Of a stretch of 7,924 nt of DNA, positions 1-6,859 are shown piece by piece. The translations under genes and the position numbers were made by a program. The notes under the pieces were generated by a model. That model was not told the origin of the DNA, made no database searches, and saw only the letters and a list, made by a program, of their open reading frames with translations. Numbering within the stretch: position 1 is the stretch's first letter; each line of letters opens with the position of its first letter. The stretch is from the NCBI GenBank assembly GCA_900766325.1, contig CAAFVA010000045.1, positions 1 to 7,924 of the forward strand. Reading direction: 5' to 3'. Origin of the DNA: Bacilli bacterium. GTDB taxonomy: Bacteria; Bacillota_I; Bacilli_A; RF39; UBA660.

Positions 1-1056
1 ATAGGTTTAATCATGTATGGAGGTTTCTTTGACGTAGAAAAAAAGAAATTAAAAATAAAAGCATTAAACGAATTGTTAAAAACATCTGACATTTGGAATA
101 ATCCATCTAACGCCGAAAAAACAACCAAGGAATTAAGTGATTTAAAAGATTTGATTAATCCGGTTGATGAAATAAAAAACAACTTGGAGGTTTTAAAGCA
201 GTTTGAAGAATTTTCAAAAGAAGAAATGGATGATGATATTAAATCACAATTTGAAGATTTATTTATCAAGACCAAGAAATTATTAGAAGAAGAAGAGATT
301 TATTCATATTTAAGTGAAAAGTATGACGATAGCAATGCCATTTTTGAAATACATGCTGGTGCTGGTGGAACAGAAAGTTGTGATTGGGTCGCAATGCTTG
401 CTAGAATGTATACTAAATATTTTAGTAAGAAGAATTATAAATATGAAACAATTGATTTCCAAGAAGGCGAAGAAACTGGTTTTAAAAGCATTGTTTATAT
501 AGTAAAAGGAAAATATGCATACGGATATTTAAAAAACGAAAAGGGAGTTCATCGGTTAGTTAGGTTATCACCTTTTGATTCTAATAATCGAAGACATACT
601 TCGTTCGCCGCGGTGGATGTTATTCCTGAGTTTGATAATAACATAGATGTAAAAATAGACGAAAAAGATATAAAAGTGGACGTATACCGTAGTAGTGGCG
701 CTGGTGGGCAAGGTGTTAATACTACTGATAGTGCTGTTAGAATAACTCATATTCCGACAGGTATTGTGGTTACCTGTCAAAATGAAAGGAGCCAAATAAA
801 AAATAAGGAAACAGCTTTAAAAGTATTAAAAAGTAAATTATACCAAATTAAATTAAAACAGCAACAAGAAATGGTAAACGAAATAAAAAAAGATCATAAT
901 GAAATAGAGTTTGGTTCTCAGATAAGAAGTTATGTATTACATCCTTATTCAATGATAAAAGATCATCGTACGGGATATGAAACTGCTAATGTAAATAAAG
1001 TTTTAGATGGAGATTTAGATGGTTTTATAGAAAGTAACTTAAAAGGAGAAAAATAA
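1..1056 (+). CDS. prfB: Peptide chain release factor 2 (RF2), 5'-truncated, with programmed +1 frameshift
   Basis: RF2 recognises UAA and UGA stop codons in the ribosomal A site and triggers peptide release. Counting residues from the ATG at 13, the codon-recognition tripeptide SPF is at 186-188 (bases 568-576), which marks RF2 rather than RF1 (PxT). The catalytic GGQ is at 231-233 (bases 703-711) within GAGGQGVNTTDSAVRITH. The sequence runs to the normal RF2 C-terminus and a TAA stop. The gene does not begin at ATG 13. Bases 3-32 read in another frame as RFNHVWRFL followed by TGA, and a +1 slip at CTT TGA C joins this to DVEKKK, matching the usual RF2 junction (E. coli RGYL-DYDAKK). About 20 further N-terminal codons lie before the window; with them the length would be near the usual 365 residues. 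It is the first visible gene of the cluster, and yitT begins 1 nt after its stop. Confidence 0.97.
   Translation: MGLIMYGGFFDVEKKKLKIKALNELLKTSDIWNNPSNAEKTTKELSDLKDLINPVDEIKNNLEVLKQFEEFSKEEMDDDIKSQFEDLFIKTKKLLEEEEIYSYLSEKYDDSNAIFEIHAGAGGTESCDWVAMLARMYTKYFSKKNYKYETIDFQEGEETGFKSIVYIVKGKYAYGYLKNEKGVHRLVRLSPFDSNNRRHTSFAAVDVIPEFDNNIDVKIDEKDIKVDVYRSSGAGGQGVNTTDSAVRITHIPTGIVVTCQNERSQIKNKETALKVLKSKLYQIKLKQQQEMVNEIKKDHNEIEFGSQIRSYVLHPYSMIKDHRTGYETANVNKVLDGDLDGFIESNLKGEK
19..33 (+). promoter_or_regulatory. prfB: prfB programmed +1 frameshift signal (autoregulatory)
   Basis: The site reads GGAGG (19-23), a 3-nt spacer TTT, the slippery codon CTT (27-29), then TGA (30-32) followed by C. This is the known RF2 recoding arrangement: an internal Shine-Dalgarno-like element three bases before CUU, and an in-frame UGA in the poor termination context UGAC. 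When RF2 is scarce the ribosome slips +1 and reads GAC, giving L-D and full-length RF2. When RF2 is plentiful it terminates at UGA. Upstream codons 3-29 are open in the zero frame, as required. What is seen is the motif and the two joined frames; the feedback function is known for the family. Confidence 0.93.
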
Positions 1057-1057
1057 A

Positions 1058-1963
1058 ATGAGATTATTTAGAAAATTAAGACAAAAAGAAACAGAAAAAA
1101 TTTTGAAGTTAGTAGAAAAAGCGCATCTTTTTAAAAGATATGTATTACTTTTAATAGCTATCATTATTTATGCGGTTACTTATAATTTGTTCTTCTATAA
1201 AAATAACATTGTATATGGTGGTGCAAGTGGTATATCAATCATAGCGCAAAACATAATTGATCCTTCTCAAATGATTCTTATACTAAACGTGTTTTTTATT
1301 ATACTAAGCTTTGTTTTTTTAGGTAGAAAAAAAACACTCGATTCATTAGTTGGCTCACTTCTTTTTCCATTAATGGTAAAATTAACTGCAAACGTTGGTA
1401 ACTATATAAAAATAGATAATGATAATTTGCTTTTAATTTCAATAGTAGGTGGTGTGTGTGTTGGTGCGGCCGCTGGCATTGTGTTTAAAAGTGGTTTTAC
1501 AACCGGTGGTACGGACATTCTAAACCAAATTGTTTCTAAATATTTTAAGGTATCAATCGGAACGTCAATGCTTATGACGGACGGGATAATCGTTTTAGTA
1601 GGTGGTTTTTTCTTTGGGTGGACGCGCGTTCTATATGCTATTATCGTATTATATATAATAAACATAATGGTAGATAAAGTTGTACTTGGAATTTCAAATA
1701 GTAAAGCGGTATACATAACCACATCAGAAGATGATTTGGTTTGTGATTATTTGTTAAACGAATTAAAATTAGGAATTACTTTGATAGAGACAAGAGGCGG
1801 TTATACTAATAAAAAAGATCAGATAATAATGTGTGTTGTTCCAACTAGTGATTATTTTAGAGTAAGCGAAGGAATTAATCAAATAGATAAAAATGCTGTT
1901 GTTTTAGTCACGGATGCATATCAAACATCTGGAACGTATTCAGGTAACACAAGCATTATTTAG
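1058..1963 (+). CDS. YitT-family membrane protein (YitT_membrane + DUF2179)
   Basis: This is a 301-residue integral membrane protein of the YitT/UPF0750 family, whose biochemical function is not established. After a basic cytoplasmic N-terminus there are hydrophobic segments at about residues 28-46, 72-88, 96-109, 125-143, 171-188 and 190-208. The family hallmarks are GGASGIS (54-60) and GFTTGGTDIL (146-155). The C-terminal soluble part from about 215 is the DUF2179 domain, recognisable by the GITLIETRGGYT stretch (239-250) and the closing VVLVTDAYQTSG region. The ATG at 1058 is preceded by AGGAG (1044-1048) at 9 nt and follows the prfB stop by one base, so the two are probably translationally coupled. 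Bacillus has a YitT paralogue (yvjA) close to prfB and ftsEX, as I recall, so this looks like inherited gene order. A transport role is often guessed, but nothing here shows a substrate. Confidence 0.9.
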   Translation: MRLFRKLRQKETEKILKLVEKAHLFKRYVLLLIAIIIYAVTYNLFFYKNNIVYGGASGISIIAQNIIDPSQMILILNVFFIILSFVFLGRKKTLDSLVGSLLFPLMVKLTANVGNYIKIDNDNLLLISIVGGVCVGAAAGIVFKSGFTTGGTDILNQIVSKYFKVSIGTSMLMTDGIIVLVGGFFFGWTRVLYAIIVLYIINIMVDKVVLGISNSKAVYITTSEDDLVCDYLLNELKLGITLIETRGGYTNKKDQIIMCVVPTSDYFRVSEGINQIDKNAVVLVTDAYQTSGTYSGNTSII

Positions 1964-1988
1964 TAATAAAGGTAGGAAGGTGAAGTAA

Positions 1989-2687
1989 ATGGAATTTATT
2001 AAGTTTCGCGGGGCTGAAAAAACGTATAAAAACGGCGTAAATGCAATATACGATTTGAATTTGGACATTAAAAAAGGTGAGTTTGTCTTTGTTACTGGAG
2101 CATCAGGTTCTGGCAAATCAACCCTTATAAAAATGCTTTATCGTGAAGAAAGACCTAGTCACGGTGAAATTTACGTGGGTGGTGTTAATGTTGCTAAAGT
2201 AAAAAATAATAAAGTATATAAATTAAGAAGGAAAATAGGAATAGTGTTCCAAGATTTTAAGCTATTACCTAAGCTTACGGTGTATGAAAACGTTGCTTTT
2301 GCACTTGAAATATATGGGTTACCAACCGATGAAGTAAGAAGAAAGGTTTTAAAGGCATTAGATTTAGTTGGTTTAAAATCTAGAACAAAAAGTTATCCAG
2401 ATCAATTATCTGGTGGTGAGCAACAACGTGTTGCTATAGCTCGTGCAATCGTTAATTCACCAAAGTTACTTATATGTGATGAACCAACTGGTAATCTAGA
2501 TCCTGATACGAGTTTAGAAGTTATGAAGGTCATTGAAAAAATTAATGATTTAGGAACAACCGTTGTAATGGTAACGCATGACAAAGAAATGGTAAACAAA
2601 ATGAAGAAAAGGGTTATCTTACTTGATAAAGGAAAACTAGTAAAAGATTATGAGAAAGGAAGTTATATTAATTATGAAAGCGTTTAG
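1989..2687 (+). CDS. ftsE: Cell division ATP-binding protein FtsE
   Basis: This 232-residue ABC ATPase binds FtsX at the inner face of the membrane and drives the FtsEX mechanotransmission complex. FtsEX does not transport a solute; it controls peptidoglycan hydrolases at the division site or side wall. Visible motifs are Walker A GASGSGKST (37-45), Q-loop Q88 in VFQDF, signature LSGGEQQR (140-147), Walker B LLICDEP (160-166, catalytic E165), D-loop GNLD (168-171) and switch H197 in VTHD. All are intact. FtsE-typical features include the VFQDFKLLPKLTVYENVAF stretch, and assignment to FtsE over other small ABC proteins is fixed by ftsX immediately after it. The ribosome site AAGGTG (1977-1982) sits 6 nt before ATG 1989. 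The coding end overlaps ftsX by 14 nt. The stop is TAG. Confidence 0.96.
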   Translation: MEFIKFRGAEKTYKNGVNAIYDLNLDIKKGEFVFVTGASGSGKSTLIKMLYREERPSHGEIYVGGVNVAKVKNNKVYKLRRKIGIVFQDFKLLPKLTVYENVAFALEIYGLPTDEVRRKVLKALDLVGLKSRTKSYPDQLSGGEQQRVAIARAIVNSPKLLICDEPTGNLDPDTSLEVMKVIEKINDLGTTVVMVTHDKEMVNKMKKRVILLDKGKLVKDYEKGSYINYESV

Positions 2688-3573
2688 AATTCTTTTAAGA
2701 AACATAAGAGATGGTTTTAAAAGTGTTGGTAGAAATTTAAGCTTATCAATCGCTTCTATCTCATGTATTACCATAACCCTTTTAATAGTTGCCATTGCCT
2801 TAGTTGTTTCTTATAACGTAGAAAATATAACTAGATTAGTAAGGCAAGATTTTACGGTTGTTACTTTTGTTGATACATCTGCAACAGATGAGCAACTTAA
2901 TTCTTTAAAAGATGAAATAGTAGCGATTGAAAACGTAGATTCGGTTGAGGTCGAAACAAAGGAACAAGTAGCTGGTGAAATGCGTGATACTTCGGATGAG
3001 TTAGCCGCAATAATAGATAGCTGGTCTGACGAAACTAATCCGCTATATGATACTTTATTAGTAAAGGTAAAAGATACCGAAAAAATATCAGATACCGCAA
3101 AGCAAATATCTGACATGGAACTTGTTACGGATGTTAAATATGGTCAAGGAATGGTAGAAGAATTGATGCAGGTATTTGACGTTGTTGAAAAAGCAATGAT
3201 AATCGCAATGATAGCACTTGTGTTTGTAACGCTATTTTTAATTGGCAATACTATAAAAATAACCATTTTCTCAAGAAAAAGAGAAATCGAAATAATGAGG
3301 CTTGTTGGAGCATCAAACTTTTCTATTAAACAACCATTTGTAATTGAAGGTTTCTGTTTAGGTTTTTTAGGGTCAATAATACCTATTGCGGCAACGCTAT
3401 ATGGATATTCGGCTTTATACAAACATTTTAATGGCCAACTTTTCTCTCCATTTGTACAACTAGTTAAAGCTGAACCATTTATATACGTAGTATCGTTAAT
3501 ATTGTTAGGATTAGGTGTTGTTGTTGGTATGATAGGAAGTTATAGAGCAGTAAGGAAGTATTTAAAGATATGA
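2674..3573 (+). CDS. ftsX: Cell division protein FtsX (ABC-type membrane subunit)
   Basis: This is the membrane partner of FtsE, 299 residues from the ATG at 2674. Layout: cytoplasmic N-terminus with the family pattern GFKSVGRN (14-21); TM1 about 25-46; an extracellular domain about 50-170 that in the family contacts the wall hydrolase; TM2 about 173-197; the cytoplasmic coupling loop with RKREIEIMRLVGAS (201-214); TM3 about 222-246; TM4 about 266-289; and a basic tail. I chose 2674 over the in-frame ATG at 2650 because FtsX proteins normally begin a few residues before the GFK-N-GRN region, and because AAAGGA (2655-2660) lies before it, though at a long 13-nt spacing. The 2650 start would add eight residues and lengthen the ftsE overlap to 38 nt. 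The gene ends in TGA overlapping the next start as ATGA, indicating translational coupling with its probable effector. Confidence 0.95.
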   Translation: MKAFRILLRNIRDGFKSVGRNLSLSIASISCITITLLIVAIALVVSYNVENITRLVRQDFTVVTFVDTSATDEQLNSLKDEIVAIENVDSVEVETKEQVAGEMRDTSDELAAIIDSWSDETNPLYDTLLVKVKDTEKISDTAKQISDMELVTDVKYGQGMVEELMQVFDVVEKAMIIAMIALVFVTLFLIGNTIKITIFSRKREIEIMRLVGASNFSIKQPFVIEGFCLGFLGSIIPIAATLYGYSALYKHFNGQLFSPFVQLVKAEPFIYVVSLILLGLGVVVGMIGSYRAVRKYLKI

Positions 3574-4751
3574 TAAAAAAAATATTTATATACGTAATCA
3601 TAATTATAACAGTATTTGCCATACCAATAACTTCGATAAACGCAAAAACAATTGCGGATATTCAAAAAGAGTTAGATGCTGCTCAAAAGAAACTTGATGA
3701 TACTAACACTAAAAAGGCGTTAAATAGTCAAGATTTAGAAGAAACAAGAGAAAAAATAGATAACATAAATTCGGAAATTACTGAAGTTGAAAATAATATA
3801 GAAGCCAAAACAAAAGAAAGTGAACAGTTAGCAAAAGATATTGAAAAGAAAAATGAGGAAACTAAAGATTTGATGAGATATTACCAAGTATCATCGTCAG
3901 GTTCTGCAATGCTTGAGTATATCATGGGAGCGGAAAGTTTAACCGATTTAATATACCGGTTATCAATTACCGAACAGATTTCTTCTTATAATGAAAAATT
4001 AGTTGATGAGATGAATGCCATGATAGAAGAAAATGAGAAAATAAAAAAAGAATTAGCCATTGAAAAAGAAAATCTTAAGAAATTAAAATCTGAGCTAGAA
4101 ACACAAGAAATTGTTTTAAGTCAAAGACAAAGTGAACTTGATGCGGAAGGCGAGTCAAATGAAGAAGCGGTTAAACAAATGCAAGAAGAATTGAAAACCT
4201 ATAGAGATATGGGGTGTAGAGACAACGAGTCTATTTCGGCTTGTTATGAAAGAATTCATGGTAGTGGATACTTGCCTTCTGGAACTACTTTTTATAGACC
4301 AACTACGTCAGGTAGAATTTCAAGTGAGTTTGGTAAAAGAACGTTGTTTGGACAAGCAAATAATCATTTCGCAATAGACATAGCGGTTCCTATTGGAACA
4401 AATGTTTATTCGGTTGCACCTGGCGTTGTAGGATCTGTAGGAGAAGTGTGTGGTATATCGGTTGTTGTATGGCACTATATAAATGGAAGTTATTATTCTT
4501 CTTTATATTGCCATTTATCTAGAACCTTGGTAAGTAAAGGACAAACGGTTACTAAAGATACCGTTATTGCAAAATCAGGAAATACTGGTATATCAACTGG
4601 TCCACACCTACACCTAGGTTTAGCAACTGGTAAGTACAAAGATGATTATTATTTATACTATGGAAGTTCGGGAAGCTTTGAGTCACATACTTTTAATCCA
4701 AGAAACGTTATAAACTTTCCACCACTTGGATCATGGTATTATAACAGGTAA
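3570..4751 (+). CDS. Secreted coiled-coil M23 (LytM-type) peptidoglycan endopeptidase, EnvC/PcsB-like
   Basis: This exported protein of 393 residues is the likely hydrolase effector of FtsEX. A signal peptide (KK, then a hydrophobic run 5-20) probably ends after SINA at residue 25. Coiled coil follows at about 28-105, then a short region with LEYIMGAESLTDLIYRLS (115-132), typical of PcsB/EnvC N-terminal domains, then a second helix to about 212, which would form a coiled-coil hairpin. The C-terminal M23 domain spans about 247-380. Its zinc and catalytic residues are all present: H266 and D270 (HFAID), H315 (YCHLS), and H346/H348 (GPHLHLGL). An active zinc endopeptidase is therefore expected, unlike E. 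coli EnvC, which is a degenerate amidase activator. There are four cysteines (216, 225, 294, 314). The start overlaps the ftsX stop by 4 nt, with AAGGAAG (3552-3558) 11 nt upstream. The substrate bond cannot be read from sequence. Confidence 0.92.
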   Translation: MIKKIFIYVIIIITVFAIPITSINAKTIADIQKELDAAQKKLDDTNTKKALNSQDLEETREKIDNINSEITEVENNIEAKTKESEQLAKDIEKKNEETKDLMRYYQVSSSGSAMLEYIMGAESLTDLIYRLSITEQISSYNEKLVDEMNAMIEENEKIKKELAIEKENLKKLKSELETQEIVLSQRQSELDAEGESNEEAVKQMQEELKTYRDMGCRDNESISACYERIHGSGYLPSGTTFYRPTTSGRISSEFGKRTLFGQANNHFAIDIAVPIGTNVYSVAPGVVGSVGEVCGISVVVWHYINGSYYSSLYCHLSRTLVSKGQTVTKDTVIAKSGNTGISTGPHLHLGLATGKYKDDYYLYYGSSGSFESHTFNPRNVINFPPLGSWYYNR

Positions 4752-4761
4752 ACATTTATTG

Positions 4762-4803
4762 AACAAGAATTTGATTGGAAAGTTCAAATTCTTGTTTTCC
4801 TTT
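4762..4803 (+). terminator. Intrinsic terminator ending the prfB-ftsEX-M23 cluster
   Basis: A perfect 13-bp inverted repeat pairs 4762-4774 (AACAAGAATTTGA) with 4784-4796 (TCAAATTCTTGTT) around a 9-nt loop. It is followed by a T-rich tract, TTTTCCTTTAT. It starts 10 nt after the M23 gene stop and no gene crosses it. The stem is AT-rich but long and unbroken. The downstream arm also carries the -35 of the uvrB promoter. Confidence 0.88.
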
Positions 4804-4820
4804 ATAATAAATGATAGAAT
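4792..4820 (+). promoter_or_regulatory. uvrB promoter, sigma-A type with extended -10
   Basis: The -35 is TTGTTT (4792-4797), the spacer is exactly 17 nt, and the -10 is TAGAAT (4815-4820) with an extended -10 TG at 4812-4813 (TGATAGAAT). Transcription would begin near 4827, leaving a leader of about 20 nt before the uvrB start. A TATAAT at 4803-4808 is an alternative -10 but has no matching -35. No LexA-type GAAC-N4-GTTC operator overlaps the site, so SOS control is not visible. Confidence 0.68.
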
Positions 4821-4846
4821 AAACGTATTGATTAGAGGTGATTCTT

Positions 4847-6799
4847 ATGTTTGATTTAGTATCTAAATTTAAGCCATCTGGTGATCAACCTGAGGCAATA
4901 AAAGAGCTTTCTGACGGAATAAAAGATGGCAAGAAATACCAGGTTTTACTAGGGGCTACGGGTACTGGTAAAACATTTACAATCGCAAACGTAATTAAAG
5001 AAGTTAACAAGCCAACGCTAGTTTTAGCACACAATAAAACACTAGCAGGACAGTTGTACTCAGAGCTAAAGGAAATCTTTCCAAACAATCACGTTTGTTA
5101 CTTTGTATCTTATTATGATTACTACCAACCAGAAGCATATGTTCCATCTAGCGATACTTATATAGAAAAAGATTCATCTATTAATGATGAAATAGACGAG
5201 TTAAGACACTACGCAACATCATCTTTAATAAACTATAAAGACGTAATAGTAGTGGCATCAGTATCTTGTATATATGGTATAGGAGATAAAGAAGAATATG
5301 AAAATCACATGCTTACTTTAAAAGTGGGTGATGAGATAAACAGAAACGAAATACTAAAAAAACTAGTTGATATGCTATATGAAAGGAATAACATGGATTT
5401 AGTAAGGGGAACTTTTAGAGCGAAGGGTGACGTTATTGAAGTTATTCCGTCATATGAAAAAAGCCATGGAATTAGAATAGAGCTTTTTGGAGATGAAATA
5501 GATAGAATTTGTGAATTTGATGTATTAACCGGTGCGGTAGTTGGAGAAAAAGAACTTATCTCAATAATGCCAGCATCTCATTTCGTAACTAGTGATGAAA
5601 AACTAAAAAAAGCAATCGTAAATATTAAGGACGAGTTAGAAGATAGGCTAAAATATTTTCGTGATAACGGTAAGTTATTAGAAGCTGAACGCCTGGAACA
5701 GAGGTGTAAGTATGATATAGAAATGCTAGAAGAAACAGGTTTTTGTTCTGGAGTTGAAAACTACTCAAGGCACTTAGCATTAAAACCTGCTGGTGCAACT
5801 CCAACTTGTCTTTTAGACTTCTTTCCTAAGGATTTTTTAATGGTTGTAGATGAATCTCACGTAACATTACCTCAGGTAAAAGCTATGTATAATGGGGATA
5901 GGAACAGAAAACAAATGCTTGTTGATTATGGTTTTAGACTTCCATCAGCGTTAGACAATAGGCCCTTAAGATATGAAGAATTTGAAGAAAAAATAAATCA
6001 AGTAATCTATGTATCTGCAACCCCTGGTGATGAAGAATTAGAAAAAGTTCATAATCACGTGGTAGAGCAAATAATTAGACCAACTGGTTTATTAGATCCT
6101 TTAATTGAGGTTAGAAAGTCTAGTAACCAAGTTGATGATTTGATAGAAGAAATACAAAAACAAATTGAAAAAGGTGACAGAACTTTAGTTACAACCTTAA
6201 CCATCAGAATGGCAGAGGAATTAACTTCATACTTAAAAAATCTAAATATAAAAGTAGCCTATCTTCATAGTGAGGTTAAAACACTTGAAAGACTTAGGAT
6301 AATACACGATTTAAGAGCAGGTAAATATGATGTTTTAGTTGGTATAAACCTTTTAAGAGAAGGTCTTGATATACCAGAGGTTAGTTTGGTCGCTATTTTA
6401 GATGCTGATAAACAAGGTTTTTTAAGAAGTCACAGAAGTCTTATTCAAACAATTGGAAGATGCGCAAGAAACGCCGGTGGGCGTGTTATAATGTATGGTG
6501 ATATTATAAGCGAAGCGATGAGACAGGCGATTGATGAAACCGCAAGACGCCGTGCAATACAAATTAAATATAATGAAGAACATGGCATCGTACCAAAAAC
6601 CATAAAGAAAAAAATAATGGACGTTGTAAGTGTTAACACAAGTGATAAGAAGTCTAAAAAGCATAGGACTAAAGAAGAAATTCATGATGATAAGCTTCTA
6701 AAACAATTAGAAGATGAAATGAAAAAAGCTGCGGATGACTTAGACTTTGAGCGTGCTATGGAACTTCGTGATATTATATTTGAAATGAAGGTAAATTAA
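4847..6799 (+). CDS. uvrB: UvrABC system protein B (excision repair helicase)
   Basis: UvrB receives damaged DNA from UvrA, verifies the lesion and recruits UvrC for dual incision. The 650-residue protein is near normal length (E. coli 673). From the ATG at 4847: the N-terminal FKPSGDQPEAI (8-18); Walker A GATGTGKT (36-43); the damage-probing beta-hairpin YYDYYQPEAYVP (89-100); Walker B DESH (335-338); motif V-like GLDIPEVSL and motif VI IGRCARN (536-542); and a C-terminal UVR domain (about 614-648, DDKLLKQLEDEM through DFERAMELRD) that binds UvrC. All motifs are intact. An in-frame GTG at 4838 lies within the ribosome site GAGGTGA (4835-4841), five bases before the ATG, and MFDLVSKFKPSGDQPEA is the standard UvrB N-terminus, so 4847 is the start. 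uvrA does not follow, so the gene appears to stand alone. The stop is TAA. Confidence 0.98.
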   Translation: MFDLVSKFKPSGDQPEAIKELSDGIKDGKKYQVLLGATGTGKTFTIANVIKEVNKPTLVLAHNKTLAGQLYSELKEIFPNNHVCYFVSYYDYYQPEAYVPSSDTYIEKDSSINDEIDELRHYATSSLINYKDVIVVASVSCIYGIGDKEEYENHMLTLKVGDEINRNEILKKLVDMLYERNNMDLVRGTFRAKGDVIEVIPSYEKSHGIRIELFGDEIDRICEFDVLTGAVVGEKELISIMPASHFVTSDEKLKKAIVNIKDELEDRLKYFRDNGKLLEAERLEQRCKYDIEMLEETGFCSGVENYSRHLALKPAGATPTCLLDFFPKDFLMVVDESHVTLPQVKAMYNGDRNRKQMLVDYGFRLPSALDNRPLRYEEFEEKINQVIYVSATPGDEELEKVHNHVVEQIIRPTGLLDPLIEVRKSSNQVDDLIEEIQKQIEKGDRTLVTTLTIRMAEELTSYLKNLNIKVAYLHSEVKTLERLRIIHDLRAGKYDVLVGINLLREGLDIPEVSLVAILDADKQGFLRSHRSLIQTIGRCARNAGGRVIMYGDIISEAMRQAIDETARRRAIQIKYNEEHGIVPKTIKKKIMDVVSVNTSDKKSKKHRTKEEIHDDKLLKQLEDEMKKAADDLDFERAMELRDIIFEMKVN

Positions 6800-6807
6800 T
6801 AATTTAA

Positions 6808-6836
6808 TTGCATTTTTTACATTGGTGTGTTATTAT
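6808..6836 (+). promoter_or_regulatory. Promoter of the DUF3419-like gene, extended -10
   Basis: The -35 is TTGCAT (6808-6813), the spacer is 17 nt, and the -10 is TATTAT (6831-6836) preceded by TG at 6828-6829 (TGTTATTAT). The expected start of transcription is near 6843, only about 17 nt before the ATG at 6860. The ribosome site AAAGGTG (6846-6852) has 7 nt to the start. The 60-nt gap after uvrB holds this promoter and no convincing terminator, so read-through from uvrB may also contribute. Confidence 0.65.
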
Positions 6837-6859
6837 ACCTAGAAAAAAGGTGTGTTTAA

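Noticed and set aside
13..30. ATG at 13 as the prfB start
   Set aside because: Its first residues MYGGFF do not fit RF2, and the bases overlap the frameshift element; the real start is upstream of the window.
314..502. 62-codon + strand frame inside prfB
   Set aside because: It is out of frame with a clearly conserved RF2 coding region.
1402..1722. 106-codon open frame on the minus strand, and other minus-strand frames of 64-101 codons
   Set aside because: All lie opposite well-supported + strand genes, have no ribosome site I could see, and read as low-complexity shadows.
2650..2673. In-frame ATG at 2650 as the ftsX start
   Set aside because: It would add eight residues not typical of FtsX, deepen the ftsE overlap to 38 nt, and has a worse-placed ribosome site than ATG 2674.
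4761..4785. GAAC...GTTC pair upstream of uvrB as a LexA/DinR box
   Set aside because: The half-sites are 17 nt apart instead of 4 and are explained by the terminator hairpin.
4838..4846. GTG at 4838 as the uvrB start
   Set aside because: The GTG is part of the ribosome site GAGGTGA; the ATG at 4847 gives the conserved UvrB N-terminus with normal spacing.
6794..6818. AATTA/TAATT hairpin plus T-run after uvrB as a terminator
   Set aside because: The stem is only five A-T pairs and would be too weak; the T-run is better read as spacer of the downstream promoter.
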